Positions 23,612-32,518 of a stretch of 64,000 nucleotides of DNA are shown piece after piece. The notes beneath the pieces were generated by a model. The model saw nothing but the letters and a program-made list of their open reading frames with translations. It was not told where the DNA came from and ran no database searches. The position numbers were made by a program, and so were the translations under genes. Source of the DNA: Hormiphora californensis (Eukaryota; Ctenophora; Tentaculata; Cydippida; Pleurobrachiidae); assembly GCA_020137815.1 (NCBI GenBank), contig CM035359.1, positions 5,233,856 to 5,297,855 on the forward strand. Direction: 5' to 3'. How positions within the stretch are numbered: the first letter of the stretch is position 1; the number at the start of each line of letters is the position of its first letter.

Positions 23612-23850
23612 TTAAAGCTGGATATTAGATCCAAGGGGGGACTCAACACAAGCCCGCTGGTAATCTAGTTGACGTTTATGAATATTTTTCTCGTGACTGA
23701 GTTTGTTTCCGCTCGTCCCAAAAGTTTTCCCACAATACCGGCACTTGTACGCCTTTATTTTGTAGTGGACAGTGTTCTTGTGGCGTTGCAGCTGGTACCG
23801 GGAGATGGTTTTGAAGCAAATGTCACAAGTCGCAACAGGACCTATACCAC
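23612..23850 (-). CDS. Zinc-finger terminal exon 16
   Basis: Acceptor TTCTACGCAG, start two bases into a codon. Finger 1 is CDICFKTISRYQLQRHKNTVH (C-X2-C-X11-H-X4-H). The linker YKIKAYK leads to finger 2, CRYC...HEKNIH (X12). The tail continues about 20 residues to a stop after GSNIQL. The TTAA-flanked palindrome at 23868-24546 begins 18 bp upstream of the exon, so it sits right against the splice acceptor. Confidence 0.85.
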
Positions 23851-23867
23851 CTGCGTAGAACAAAATG

Positions 23868-24546
23868 TTAAAGTAAGAGTGGCGCGCCGTGTTTTCTCAC
23901 AAAACTTGGTGGATGAACGGGGAGTACCACCAGGACCATTGGTACGGTATCGAAAATTTCCAATTCTGTCTCGTTCATTAGTTATGACGTAATATGTTCA
24001 TTATTTCAACTTTCATAAAATTGCTCTACAGAAAAATCTGTTCATTGTGGATTGAAATGGATGCTTGCATCGTGTTCAGCGTCAAAAAATAGCCGGGGTA
24101 CCAAATTTTGGTGTCTCTACCTTGTCTGTGACGCGAGATATTGACAAATATCAAAAACGACAAAAGTGAGAGAAAGAGACATTGTTACAAGTGGGTGGCG
24201 CGCACAAACAACTAGCACCCAAAGATAACAAACTCTCTTTCTCCCATTTTTGGTCGTTTTTGATAATTGTCGATATCTCGCGTCACAGACAAGGTAGAGA
24301 CACCAAAATTTGGTACCCCGGCTATTTTTTGACGCTGAACACGATGCAAGCATCCATTTCAATCCACAATGAACAGATTTTTCTGTAGAGCAATTTTATG
24401 AAAGTTGAAATAATGAACATATTACGTCATAACTAATGAACGAGACAGAATTGGAAATTTTCGATACCGTACCAATGGTCCTGGTGGTACTCCCCGTTCA
24501 TCCACCAAGTTTTGTGAGAAAACACGGCGCGCCACTCTTACTTTAA
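23868..24546. mobile_element. Palindromic element with TTAA target
   Basis: TTAA lies at both ends (23868-23871 and 24543-24546). Between them AGTAAGAGTGGCGCGCC and its inverse close a palindrome of about 670 bp whose arms match over their full length. TTAA targets are used by piggyBac and Kolobok superfamilies. No transposase is present. Its left edge overlaps the acceptor region of the zinc-finger exon at 23612-23850. Confidence 0.85.
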
Positions 24547-24643
24547 AAGTATTCAACTGAGGAATTTTTGTACTGACTACTGTGATTTTTTGTGAAAAAT
24601 TCGTCGGCTTAAGGTTTCTACAAGAAATTTAGCGAGCTTACTT

Positions 24644-24855
24644 TCACGGCTCATCCTCTTTTGTGCCAATTTGGTGTTGGCCCCTCTCGTGCCTAACCCT
24701 ATTATAACTTTCACCAAATGTCCGAGGACAAAAGCGACACCGGAATTTCCTGAGTTTTAAGTGGACGGTCTGCTGGTGCCGGCGGAGGTTGTTGAACTCC
24801 CTGCAACATATGTCACAGTAACTCCCCGCCGTGGAACCTGCAACAGCCTTTCTTT
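24644..24855 (-). CDS. Zinc-finger terminal exon 15
   Basis: Acceptor GTACCTTTCAG, start two bases into a codon. Finger 1 is short with an extra Cys (CDICCREFNNLRRHQQTVH, X9). Linker LKLRKFR is followed by finger 2, CRFC...HERGQH (X12). It stops after KEDEP and is 70 residues long. I see nothing broken. Confidence 0.85.
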
Positions 24856-25135
24856 CTGAAAGGTACAAATTATATTGAACATCATGTGGGGCCAGGACTG
24901 GGGACTTAGAATGAACGTCATAAGGTGGAGGTGATTACAGGATTGAGTGAGACCAAAGTGTGGCTGATACGTGAAAGTTGGTGATAATAATCTTGAAAAA
25001 TGAAACAAAATACACTCTACAGATACTTTGATTGACAGTTTTACTCGTAGTAACCTAACTCAACTACAGCTTGTAAAAAAAGAATTATAGTCTATCTACT
25101 CGTAACAAATATAGTAAAGTTGCAGTATAGTTTAA

Positions 25136-25467
25136 CTACTCGTAATACACGTAATAAAGTGGCATGGGTGAGACGGGTCTATAATTAAAGTCAGCCCAAT
25201 TAATAAATCCAGTTAACATCTCACTCCATCTCCACGTCTCTTGACAGTTAACATAGGGGACAAACGGGAACATGAGATCCGGGTGAGTGAGAGAGCCACG
25301 TGGTCGTAATACTTGGTAGTACCGGACATGCTTCTTCTTCGGTGGCTGCAGTGTGGTGGCTGGTGGATGTGTGCTGGTGGAGGACTTGGTGGAGGACGAC
25401 TTGATTGCGGTGGGAGTGAGTGTTTTGTTTGTTCGTTTCTTTCGCTTTGTCGCTACCATGACGTGTG
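25136..25467 (-). CDS. Candidate basic terminal exon without zinc finger
   Basis: An open frame of 110 codons can be entered from TGTTATAG at 25468-25475 in the same phase as the zinc-finger exons; other acceptors are possible, so this choice is weak. The start is basic (ATKRKKRTNKT, a likely nuclear signal), then Ser/Thr-rich, then PPKKKHVRYYQVLRPRG. The C-terminal third is rich in Trp, Tyr and Pro and ends YYVYYE. No domain is recognised. If used it would give an isoform lacking a DNA-binding domain. Confidence 0.4.
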
Positions 25468-25769
25468 CTATAACAGTGTGTATACTGAGTGATTACTGTG
25501 GCCTGTGTAATACTGGGACTACAATCATGTTAGGAAGGTACGATAATGAGTGTTATAATGTTACAATTTGACTTAATGCCTAACTCGACATTATATTTCA
25601 AAAAAAATCCAATAAGGCACGCTCCATAAGCGACTTAACAAAACTCGAACTCGATCAAGCTTGCTCTACTAAAGGCCATACATTTTTTGGCAAATTAATC
25701 AACAAGGCCATAAAAACATATAATATGTGAAGTCAGTTAGTCTGTTATATCGGTGATAATGAGTGCGTG

Positions 25770-25904
25770 TGTCGGATTTTCTGAAATTGTCGCCCCAAAC
25801 GTCGAATTTTGTGGTACGCACACCACACCTTAAGATGTGATAGGCACACACAAAACGAGTGCACGAGAAGGGGGGGGGGGTGGCAACTTCAAAAAATCCG
25901 ACTA
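25770..25904. mobile_element. MITE, GTCGGATTTT(T/C)TGAA family, copy 1
   Basis: Left end GTCGGATTTTCTGAAATTGT, right end AACTTCAAAAAATCCGAC. The inner GCACACCACACCTTAA is shared with the copy at 48632-48786. It ends 11 bp before the stop of the next cassette. Confidence 0.8.
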
Positions 25905-25914
25905 GTTTTGTGGT

Positions 25915-26168
25915 TTAGGGTCCTGTTCTGCGTGTTGCCTCATGAATGATTTTCACTTTCTGTGTTCTCATCATCCTAACTTCCTCCGGGTTGTAATTGG
26001 GGTGAACTCTGTGGATGTGCTTCAGCCGGGTGGAGGGTGTGGCGAAAGATTCCTCACAATAAATGCACTTGTAAGCCCGGAGTTTTAGGTGGACAACGTT
26101 GATGTGACGCCAGACTTGGGATCGCCCGTAGGATGGGTTGAACTCTTTCCCACAGTACCTACAGGTCA
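25915..26168 (-). CDS. Zinc-finger terminal exon 14
   Basis: Acceptor CTTTTTCAG, start two bases into a codon, with almost no leader (TCRYC). Finger 1 is long (CRYCGKEF...WRHINVVH, X15). Finger 2 is CIYC...HIHRVH (X12). A basic tail of about 28 residues ends in RRTGP. It is the only cassette with an extended first finger. Confidence 0.85.
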
Positions 26169-26217
26169 CTGAAAAAGTATGTTACCATGGTTACCACTGA
26201 AATGATCACCATTAAAG

Positions 26218-26510
26218 GACGCATTATGGCCGATCCCCTGGGTTGATGTCTGATTCAAAATACTTGGTTTAAAGGTTGCACCTAAGTGTTTTCACGTCTT
26301 GTGTTGCTGTCTGCAGCCCTGAGTGGAAATGCCAACAACAGTGAAATTACTGCATACGCTCGATGTCGTATTTCTAAGAGTTCAATGTTGTTAGCATAAT
26401 TTCCAATCAGGGCTGAACAGGCAGCAAGATGCAGTGCGTGATTGCTACTATTACACCTTCCGAGAAAGGAGCATTATCAGGCTTCTCTCCAGGGGATCAC
26501 CCATAATCCG
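26218..26510. mobile_element. Diverged MITE
   Basis: Inverted pairs CATTATGGCCGATCCCCTGG (near 26222) and CCAGGGGATCACCCATAATC (near 26484), with an inner pair around CAGCCCTGA and TCAGGGCTG. It lies between cassettes 13 and 14. Confidence 0.6.
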
Positions 26511-26783
26511 CTCTCTACGACGAATAGTCACGAATGGTATAGTGTTTAGACGAAGAACAAAACTCTGATATAAATTTGTAATGATGGAAATTTTCTTCCG
26601 TCCAATTAAATCCCGCGTATATATATGTATATATTAGCTGCTTTCAAATCCCACACACTGATATAGAGTATTCACTACACACACGCACACACGCACACAC
26701 ACATTAGGATATAACACCCTTACTTTTCTCTCTTCCTCTCTCTTCCTCTCTCTCTCAATGTCCGGTTACCATGGTTACCACGG

Positions 26784-27022
26784 TTAGCGCTTTTTCTCAG
26801 TTCCCAACAAACTCATTTTCCTTATACGACAGTGTTTCTTCACGTGTCTATTCTTATTACTCTCGTCATTGAAAAACTGGAGACAAAACGAACACTGGTA
26901 GGGTTTTAGTTGTAGATGTTTGGTAAGCACATGGAGGACCCGCCGCTTTTGGGATCGGAAGGACTGACCACACTCTGTACACATGAGATTAAATTGCTCT
27001 TGATAGGCAGTAGAAGCAGATC
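26784..27022 (-). CDS. Zinc-finger terminal exon 13
   Basis: The acceptor AATACTGCAG gives a start two bases into a codon, then a leader SASTAYQEQFNLM. Finger 1 is full length (CTECGQSFRSQ...HVLTKH, X12, H-X4-H). Finger 2 is CSFCLQFF...HVKKH, closing with an H-X3/4-[HC] type end (VKKHC). It stops after GTEKKR. It is the 5'-most member in the window of the full-length-finger group that also includes exons 7-12. Confidence 0.85.
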
Positions 27023-27213
27023 CTGCAGTATTGATGTAATTAGTCGCACTAATTATGTAATTAGCGGAGGTGTGCTTTAAATTGTGGGTCGGGCTTCAAA
27101 CGGTGAGGGTGTAAAAATGGGTGGAAATTTTTATAGCGAGCGCTTTGAGTTTGCATGCAGAGCTATTAGTAACTAAAATTCCACCTGGACAAATAATGTT
27201 AAATTCCCAATGA

Positions 27214-27226
27214 ACACACACACAAA

Positions 27227-27283
<57 letters not shown>

Positions 27284-27290
27284 ACACACT
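27214..27290. repeat. (CA)n microsatellite
   Basis: CA run immediately left of the stop codon region of cassette 12. Val/Cys frames are repeat translations. Confidence 0.9.
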
Positions 27291-27297
27291 CATTTCC

Positions 27298-27515
27298 TCA
27301 AAGGTCCAGTTTCTTAAGCAGGAAGTTGCTTTTAACCATCTTGTTCAAACAGCTCTTTCTGTGACGACACAAATTAGCCGGTTGGTTAAACGACGCTCCA
27401 CACCAATCGCAACTGTAGAGTTTTAGTCCGAGGTGAATAGCGTTCACGTGCACTTTGAGAGGGTGTTTCGAGTTGAAGCCTTTGTTGCAGTAGGGACAGG
27501 GAAAGGGTTTATCTG
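27298..27515 (-). CDS. Zinc-finger terminal exon 12
   Basis: Acceptor AGTACTTTTCAG is read on the minus strand (TATTGTTGTT follows upstream), start two bases into a codon. Finger 1 is CPYCNKGF...HVNAIH (X12). Linker LGLKLYS leads to finger 2, CDWCGASF...HRKSC (H-X3-C type). A Lys-rich tail ends LLKKLDL. It is 72 residues long. Confidence 0.85.
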
Positions 27516-27753
27516 CTGAAAAGTATTGTTGTTGTTGATGATGGAATCTTGTGATGATGATGATGTATTCTTGGAGAGTGATGGAATCTGGGTGTAAACA
27601 TTCCAGGTCTCTGATGTGAACGGATTCAACGACAAGGTGGTTCAATTTTTGGCGTAAGATAAAGTATAACATATAATAAGAATTTAGCATATAAAATTGT
27701 TAAAATAGCTTTTTTAAACGGCTCATTTTGGTAAAAATCACTCTTTCTCGCAT

Positions 27754-27932
27754 TCAAAAGGTGTTTTCATGCCGCTTCATATGACGTACAAGCGATGAAT
27801 TATCTCTGAACCTATGACCACATAAACTACACACAGAGTTCTTGATTCTCTCGTGAACACTTCGGTGGTGGCGCTGCCGCGAGCCGATCGAGGTGAAGGA
27901 CATGTCACAAACACCACACAAGTAAAATATCT
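27754..27932 (-). CDS. Zinc-finger terminal exon 11
   Basis: Acceptor TTTTTTCAG, start two bases into a codon (IFYLC). Finger 1 is CGVCDMSFTS...HHRSVH (X12). The linker ERIKNSV leads to CSLCGHRF...HMKRH (X12, H-X3-H), so this second finger is classical. It stops after HENTF. It is only 59 residues and the shortest cassette. Confidence 0.85.
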
Positions 27933-28058
27933 CTGAAAAAAGGGGGTGGGGTGGGGGTTGAGGGGGATCTGGATATATGTGACATGTGGGGGAATCTGGA
28001 TGTGGAGTTGAAGGGGGATGTAAAATATTTATCTTACGATATATTATAATGGATCTCT

Positions 28059-28264
28059 CTATGTATCTGATGGCAGATATTGAATAACTTTCTCTCTACA
28101 AGACACGGTCCTCTTGTGCCTCGCAAGGCTACTCTTATCACTAAACATCCCTCCACAAGTGACACACTGGTGCTTCAGCTTGTGATGCACACTCTGGATA
28201 TGACGTGACAGACTCGTTCGCGTCGAGTAACCTCTTCGGCACACGGGACATGTGAGTGAGAAGT
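28059..28264 (-). CDS. Zinc-finger terminal exon 10
   Basis: Acceptor TTCTTTTCAG, start two bases into a codon. Finger 1 is CPVCRRGYSTRTSLSRHIQSVH-type (X12, H-X4-H). The linker HKLKHQ leads to CVTCGGMF...HKRTVSC, closing with H-X5-C. It stops after YLPSDT. It is 68 residues long. Confidence 0.85.
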
Positions 28265-28409
28265 CTGAAAAGAAACATAATAGAAGAATTATCAGCGTTT
28301 GTATGGGAGTGGATTTTATGGTGAGGAAATTCCGTAGAGAACACAAGAAACTAACGAAACGAAGGGACTCTACTACTCTCAGTTACTCTTAGACAGACAG
28401 ACTATGAAC

Positions 28410-28414
<5 letters not shown>

Positions 28415-28442
<28 letters not shown>
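28415..28442. repeat. (TA)n microsatellite
   Basis: Fourteen TA units just downstream of the stop of cassette 9. Confidence 0.9.
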
Positions 28443-28445
<3 letters not shown>

Positions 28446-28451
28446 TCCAAG

Positions 28452-28735
28452 TTATACTATCATATTCTTATCGCACATCAGCTCATGCGTCATCAGGTCT
28501 ACACCAGCGGTGAACCTTTCACCGCACTTCACACAGGGAACACCATCGTACGGGGTCGACATTTGTGTCTGTTGGCATCTCTTCTCGTGTCGAATCCTAT
28601 TACTTGGATCACTGAACTTTTTCCCGCACTTTTTACACGAGTAGGGCTTCAGGCCAAAGTGAATACCGTTAACGTGGACAGTAAGCTTGTGTTGCGACGA
28701 AAAGGCTTTAGAGCAGTGGCAGCAAATATGGATTT
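28452..28735 (-). CDS. Zinc-finger terminal exon 9, three fingers
   Basis: Acceptor TTTTTCCGACAG, start two bases into a codon. Finger 1 is CCHCSKAF...HVNGIH (X12). Finger 2 is CKKCGKKF...HEKRC (C-terminal Cys ligand). An extra third finger, CVKCGERFTAG...HELMC, follows, which no other cassette has. It stops after DKNMIV. It is 94 residues long. Confidence 0.85.
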
Positions 28736-28875
28736 CTGTCGGAAAAATATATAATTAGTGAAGATGTCAACTTAGTGAAAACGTGAGGAGTGTTTTTCGC
28801 CGCATGAGCAAATATATAAAATTTTTGGGACGTTGATAAATGTTTAAAAAAAGTGTAAAACCACTAATCTCGAAA

Positions 28876-29096
28876 CTAATTTCTCATTCTCAGTCCATCT
28901 CTGGCGACTTCACGGCCGTGTGATCGTCGCATATGCGTGTACATGCTGCCACTCTGGGCGAAAGTTGAATCACAGTATCGACACTGGTATCGCTTGATGC
29001 GCAAATGGACCGTGTCGATGTGCCGTTGGAGCACACTCGCACTTGAGTATTTGTTTTTGCAAACGGGACATCTTCTGTTGTCTTCTGGGTCCCCCG
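28876..29096 (-). CDS. Zinc-finger terminal exon 8
   Basis: Acceptor ATCGTTTCAG, start two bases into a codon (GDPEDNRR leader). Finger 1 is CPVCKNKYSS...HIDTVH (X12, H-X4-H). Linker LRIKRYQ leads to CRYCDSTFAQ...HMRRSH (X12). The tail ends DGLRMRN. It is 73 residues long. Confidence 0.85.
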
Positions 29097-29289
29097 CTGA
29101 AACGATATAGTACATGTAGATGAGAGAATAAATATAGCAACAAGTGGTGAACACAGCGAGGGAGATGGTGTGATGTGTGTCTGAATTTACCACGACGAGT
29201 CACGTGATGCCCATATATGGTGTTGTGTGTCTCGTTATCCAGGCTGATCTTTCCGGATTTTAAAGCTAGGATCTTTCCTCTTAAGCTCG

Positions 29290-29474
29290 CTAAAAAGTAC
29301 AGGATGGACCCTCCTCATGTGTTTTATCATATTCCCACTCTCCCCACTCCTCACAGTCACAAAATGAACATTTGTACGGTCTTTCACAGAAGTGTGTCGT
29401 AGAGACGTGTCGGCGGAGGGACGGTCTGGAGCTGAACACGTGTAGACACATGTCACACACGTGTTGCTGCCTTC
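29290..29474 (-). pseudogene. Zinc-finger terminal exon 7 with frameshifted second finger
   Basis: Acceptor CCCTCTGCAG, start two bases into a codon. Finger 1 is intact (CDMCLHVFSS...HVSTTH, X12). The second finger starts normally (CSFCD), then the frame runs into EEWGEWEYDKTHEEG and stops at 29290. The next frame carries the expected continuation (GNMIKHMRRVH...) to a stop at 29235. A 1-nt indel near 29,350 therefore splits finger 2. Either this cassette is decaying or the assembly has an error; a one-finger product remains possible. Confidence 0.7.
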
Positions 29475-29641
29475 CTGCAGAGGGAGTTGGTAGCTAAGAG
29501 AGGGCACACAGCGTCATGCGATGGGGTGCGAGCATGCTCTAAATTTAAACACCAATATATTTGGGCGGTTTTGAGAACAATTAGATTTTACAAGCAATTA
29601 GCAAATTAGCGCATAAAGTTTTGTGTATAAGAATAGTCTTA

Positions 29642-29871
29642 TTAAATAAAATTTCTCCGATTTTTCTCAACAGATATCCCGTGAACCCTCCTCTTGTGGG
29701 AGTCTCTATGGTCAGTTCTGCTGAATCGTTTTCCGCACACATCACAGCCATAGGGTCGGAGTTTAAAGTGAACTGCATCGATATGACGCTTGATTTGACG
29801 CTCAATCCACCGGTTACAGATAGGGCAGTGGCCAGGCTGGTTGTCTCGAATTGGAAAGGGATAAACGTATC
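29642..29871 (-). CDS. Zinc-finger terminal exon 6
   Basis: Acceptor GTGTTTCAG, start two bases into a codon; a different frame is also open here but lacks fingers. Leader YVYPFPIRDNQPGH is followed by finger 1, CPICNRWIERQIKRHIDAVH (X10). Linker FKLRPYG leads to CDVCGKRFSR...HKRRVH (X12). The tail ends EKNRRNFI. The finger 2 end (DSHKRRVHGI) resembles that of cassette 3 (DSHRKRVHGI). Confidence 0.85.
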
Positions 29872-30167
29872 CTGAAACACATGCGTTCAGTGGATGTGGT
29901 GAATTTCAAGATCACACCGCGCTCTCGCACAAGTCTCTTGTTGGTTCGTCCAAAATTCAAAGTCGGTGGTTTACTTGAAGAAAACATTTAAAGCAAGAAA
30001 TCCCCAAGAAATCTTAAAACATTTAAAGCAAGAAAAGTCTTTTGATCAAAAACCACTCTCACTTAGCTTAGAATATAATATGTATACGACAGATATAAAG
30101 ACAATACAGTTTTTTTGAGAAAGAGTCACAAAGATGTCAAGCCCAAGTGAGTTTTTCGCCATTATTT

Positions 30168-30391
30168 CTAAACTATTTTCGGATTCCACACAACTTGATG
30201 TTTGTTAAGCATGTGTCTACGCATTTGATTACTCCGCCTATATGTCATACTACACAGTTCACATTTATAAGTTTTCCTTTTCATGTGTACGTCGAGGATG
30301 TGATGACGTACTTTCTTTATCTTTTTGAAGCAAATCGGACATTCTCCGGGCCCTCGCTCCCAGTCTTCTTCCTCCCAGTGAGGTATCTCTA
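30168..30391 (-). CDS. Zinc-finger terminal exon 5
   Basis: Acceptor ACTCCCCACAG, start two bases into a codon. An acidic leader (VEIPHWEEEDWERG) precedes finger 1, CPICFKKIKKVRHHILDVH (short, X9), and finger 2, CELCSMTYRR...HMLNKH (X12). It stops after VWNPKIV. It is a tandem duplicate of the exon at 30895. The longer open frame upstream in the same frame reads through intron and a GA microsatellite and is not coding. Confidence 0.9.
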
Positions 30392-30411
30392 CTGTGGGGA
30401 GTGACAAGGGC

Positions 30412-30600
30412 CCAGTTACAAAATAGGAAACTGACACCAGGTTCCTGATGACATTTGCCTGACCCGTACACACGCGACGCAACGTTCGAAACATTTTACA
30501 TTGAAAGTTGAACCGTGTAGTGTCAGCAAATGCACAGCATGGTTCATCAGGAATCTCCCTTCTGGAACCTGGCATCAGTTTCCAGTTTATAACTGGAGCG
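30412..30600. mobile_element. MITE, CCAGTTACAAAT family, copy 1
   Basis: Left CCAGTTACAAAATAGGAAAC with ACACCAGGTTC, right GGAACCTGGCATCAG then CAGTTTATAACTGG. A second copy at 31230-32163 is split by nested insertions. Confidence 0.7.
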
Positions 30601-30621
30601 TAAGAATAAAGGGAGGGGGTA

Positions 30622-30623
<2 letters not shown>

Positions 30624-30667
<44 letters not shown>
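30624..30667. repeat. (GA)n microsatellite
   Basis: GA run in the intergenic space between the duplicated cassettes 4 and 5. Confidence 0.9.
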
Positions 30668-30672
<5 letters not shown>

Positions 30673-30894
30673 AGTACCTCCATGAATAGCCGTGGATTGA
30701 GAATAATTAAAAAATTCAAAAGCTTTATCATACTCTCAAAAAAAACTATGTTACAAGTCTTTAGATCAAAAACCACTCTCCCTTAGAATAATGTGTTACA
30801 TGTATAAGACATAGACATGAAAAGCTACATATTACTTTTTTGACAAAAGGCACAAAGATGTATCATCGGCTGCAAGTGAGTTTTTTTTTCGCCA

Positions 30895-31112
30895 TTATTT
30901 CTCGACTATCATCGGATTCCACACAATTTGATGTTTCTTAAGCATGTGGTTCCGTATCTGATTACTCCGACTAAATTTCATGCTACAGACATCACATTTA
31001 TATGTCTTCAATTTCATGTGAACCTCGAGGATGTGATTCCGTACTTTCTTTATCTTTTTGAAGCAAATCGGGCATTCTCCCCCTCGCCGCGTGGGAGGAA
31101 AGTCTATTTCCA
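30895..31112 (-). CDS. Zinc-finger terminal exon 4
   Basis: Acceptor ACTCCCCACAG, identical to cassette 5, start two bases into a codon. The leader EIDFPPTRRGGE precedes finger 1, CPICFKKIKKVRNHILEVH (X9), then finger 2, CDVCSMKFSR...HMLKKH (X12). It stops after NPMIVEK. Flanking non-coding sequence is also shared with cassette 5 (ATCAAAAACCACTCTC, TCGCCATTATTTCT), so the duplication covers more than the exon. Confidence 0.9.
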
Positions 31113-31267
31113 CTGTGGGGAGTGATTAAGATCAAAGGAGGGGGTATGAGGGAGGGAGAGAGTCAAGAGAACCTTAATGAACAGCTGTAGCCGTGGGTTG
31201 AGAATTATTTGAAATTTTTTAAAGCATTACACCCAGTTACAAATTGGAAACTGACATCAGGTTCTAT

Positions 31268-31477
31268 TAGGAGCGCTTAGATCATGCACATGCAATTTAG
31301 ATTTTAGGTTACTGTCACGGTTTGCATGGAATCAAAAAATGACCCCAAGTTTTTTGTAGATCTCGATAGGATCTTTCGAAAACCTGAAGGTCATTTTTTG
31401 ATTGGAGGTGAAATGAAGGAGCTATGACAATGTGCATGGTGCGTGACTTTTGGCGTGAACTGATATAAGCGTTCCTA
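31268..31477. mobile_element. MITE, TAGGAGTGCTTAGA family, copy 2
   Basis: Ends TAGGAGCGCTTAGATCA and TGATATAAGCGTTCCTA. It shares the core (AACCTGAAGGTCATTTTTTG) with the copy at 21474-21711. Confidence 0.8.
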
Positions 31478-31556
31478 TTATCACGTGACAAAAATTTCAA
31501 TGCGAATTGCATTGAAAGTAGCGCTGCATGTAATTGACATGAATCATCATTCCGCT

Positions 31557-32122
31557 GGGGGGGTAATCATGGTGACAAATGGTGACAAATGGTGACATAT
31601 GGTGACAAATGGTGATGGTGACATGACCAAAATTTTGGGATGAGTCACCATTTGTCACCATTCTCTCTGGAGCTTCCTACAGGCATAATATGGTGTTATG
31701 GGAGACTGGCGGACACTTCTACCAAGTTTCAAGTCGATTGGATGTAATTAAGGGGTCACAGGTGGTTAATTGCGCTTTTATGTGTTGTGCGAGGGAGGTA
31801 CACCCTCAACGTGACTTTCGGGAAGTTTTAGCGGTCCAAAACACTACTAGCCGATCCGGAATGGCCATGTTAAAAACTTATGAACAGATATATCGGTCTA
31901 AAGAAATTAAAAAATTTTATCAAATTTCTTTAAAAATTTTAAAGAAATTCTGCCGAAATCCGCATATTTCGTCAAAAAATGGAGACAAATGGAGACAAAT
32001 GGTGACAAATGGAGATAAATGGTGACAAATGGTGACAAATGGTGATGGTGACATACCCTAAATGGTCAGATGAGTCACCATTTGTCACCATTTGTTACCA
32101 TTTGTCACCATGATAACCCCCC
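31557..32122. mobile_element. G-capped foldback element with GGTGACAAAT arms
   Basis: The 9-bp sequence CATTCCGCT flanks both ends (31548-31556 and 32123-32131). The element begins GGGGGGGTAATCATGGTGAC and ends GTCACCATGATAACCCCCCC. Both arms are tandem 10-bp GGTGACAAAT units. The central part is unique. An 8-9 bp target duplication is typical of Mutator-like transposons, but no transposase is present. Confidence 0.9.
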
Positions 32123-32224
32123 CATTCCGCTTAGATGTCAGGTTCCAATCTGTAACTGGAGCCTTACAGGCCTTAATCATACTCTAAAAAAAATGTCGAT
32201 GATAACAAGTTCACTCTCATATAT

Positions 32225-32433
32225 TTACAGGCCTATTCGCTTCAGTTTATATCCTATGCCATGGACCCTTTTCCGATGGCTATCTCGATTGTTACTCTGT
32301 GAAAACTCCTTCCCGCACTGATCGCACTTGTAGGGCCGAATCTTTAGGTGGACATCGTGTACGTGGGACCGGAGTCTCTTGAAGTTTCTGTTGCAGAGAC
32401 GGCAGAAACCATTCCCCACCGATATCTGGTGAA
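32225..32433 (-). CDS. Zinc-finger terminal exon 3
   Basis: Acceptor CTTCCTATCCAG, start two bases into a codon. The leader HQISVGNGF precedes finger 1, CRLCNRNFKRLRSHVHDVH (short, X9). Linker LKIRPYK leads to finger 2, CDQCGKEFSQ...HRKRVH (X12). It stops after LKRIGL. It is 69 residues long and appears intact. Confidence 0.9.
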
Positions 32434-32518
32434 CTGGATAGGAAGGTAAGGAGTGAGGCGGTGCTATGATGGAACGACACAATGCGGAACAAAAGCTGTT
32501 GCCAGCATGAGGCGGACA

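Larger units (their letters stand above)
31230..32163. mobile_element. MITE, CCAGTTACAAAT family, copy 2, carrying nested insertions
   Basis: The left half (CCCAGTTACAAATTGGAAAC, CATCAGGTTC) and right half (GATGTCAGGTTCCAATCTG, TAACTGG) are inverted. They are separated by the elements at 31268-31477 and 31557-32122. This gives an order of events: first this MITE, then the two others. Confidence 0.7.

Noticed and set aside
29581-29880. A 99-residue minus frame as a novel protein
   Set aside because: The zinc-finger exon in another frame of the same stretch fits the cassette phase and family.
30392-30776. N-terminal extension of cassette 5
   Set aside because: It reads across a splice acceptor, a MITE and a GA microsatellite.
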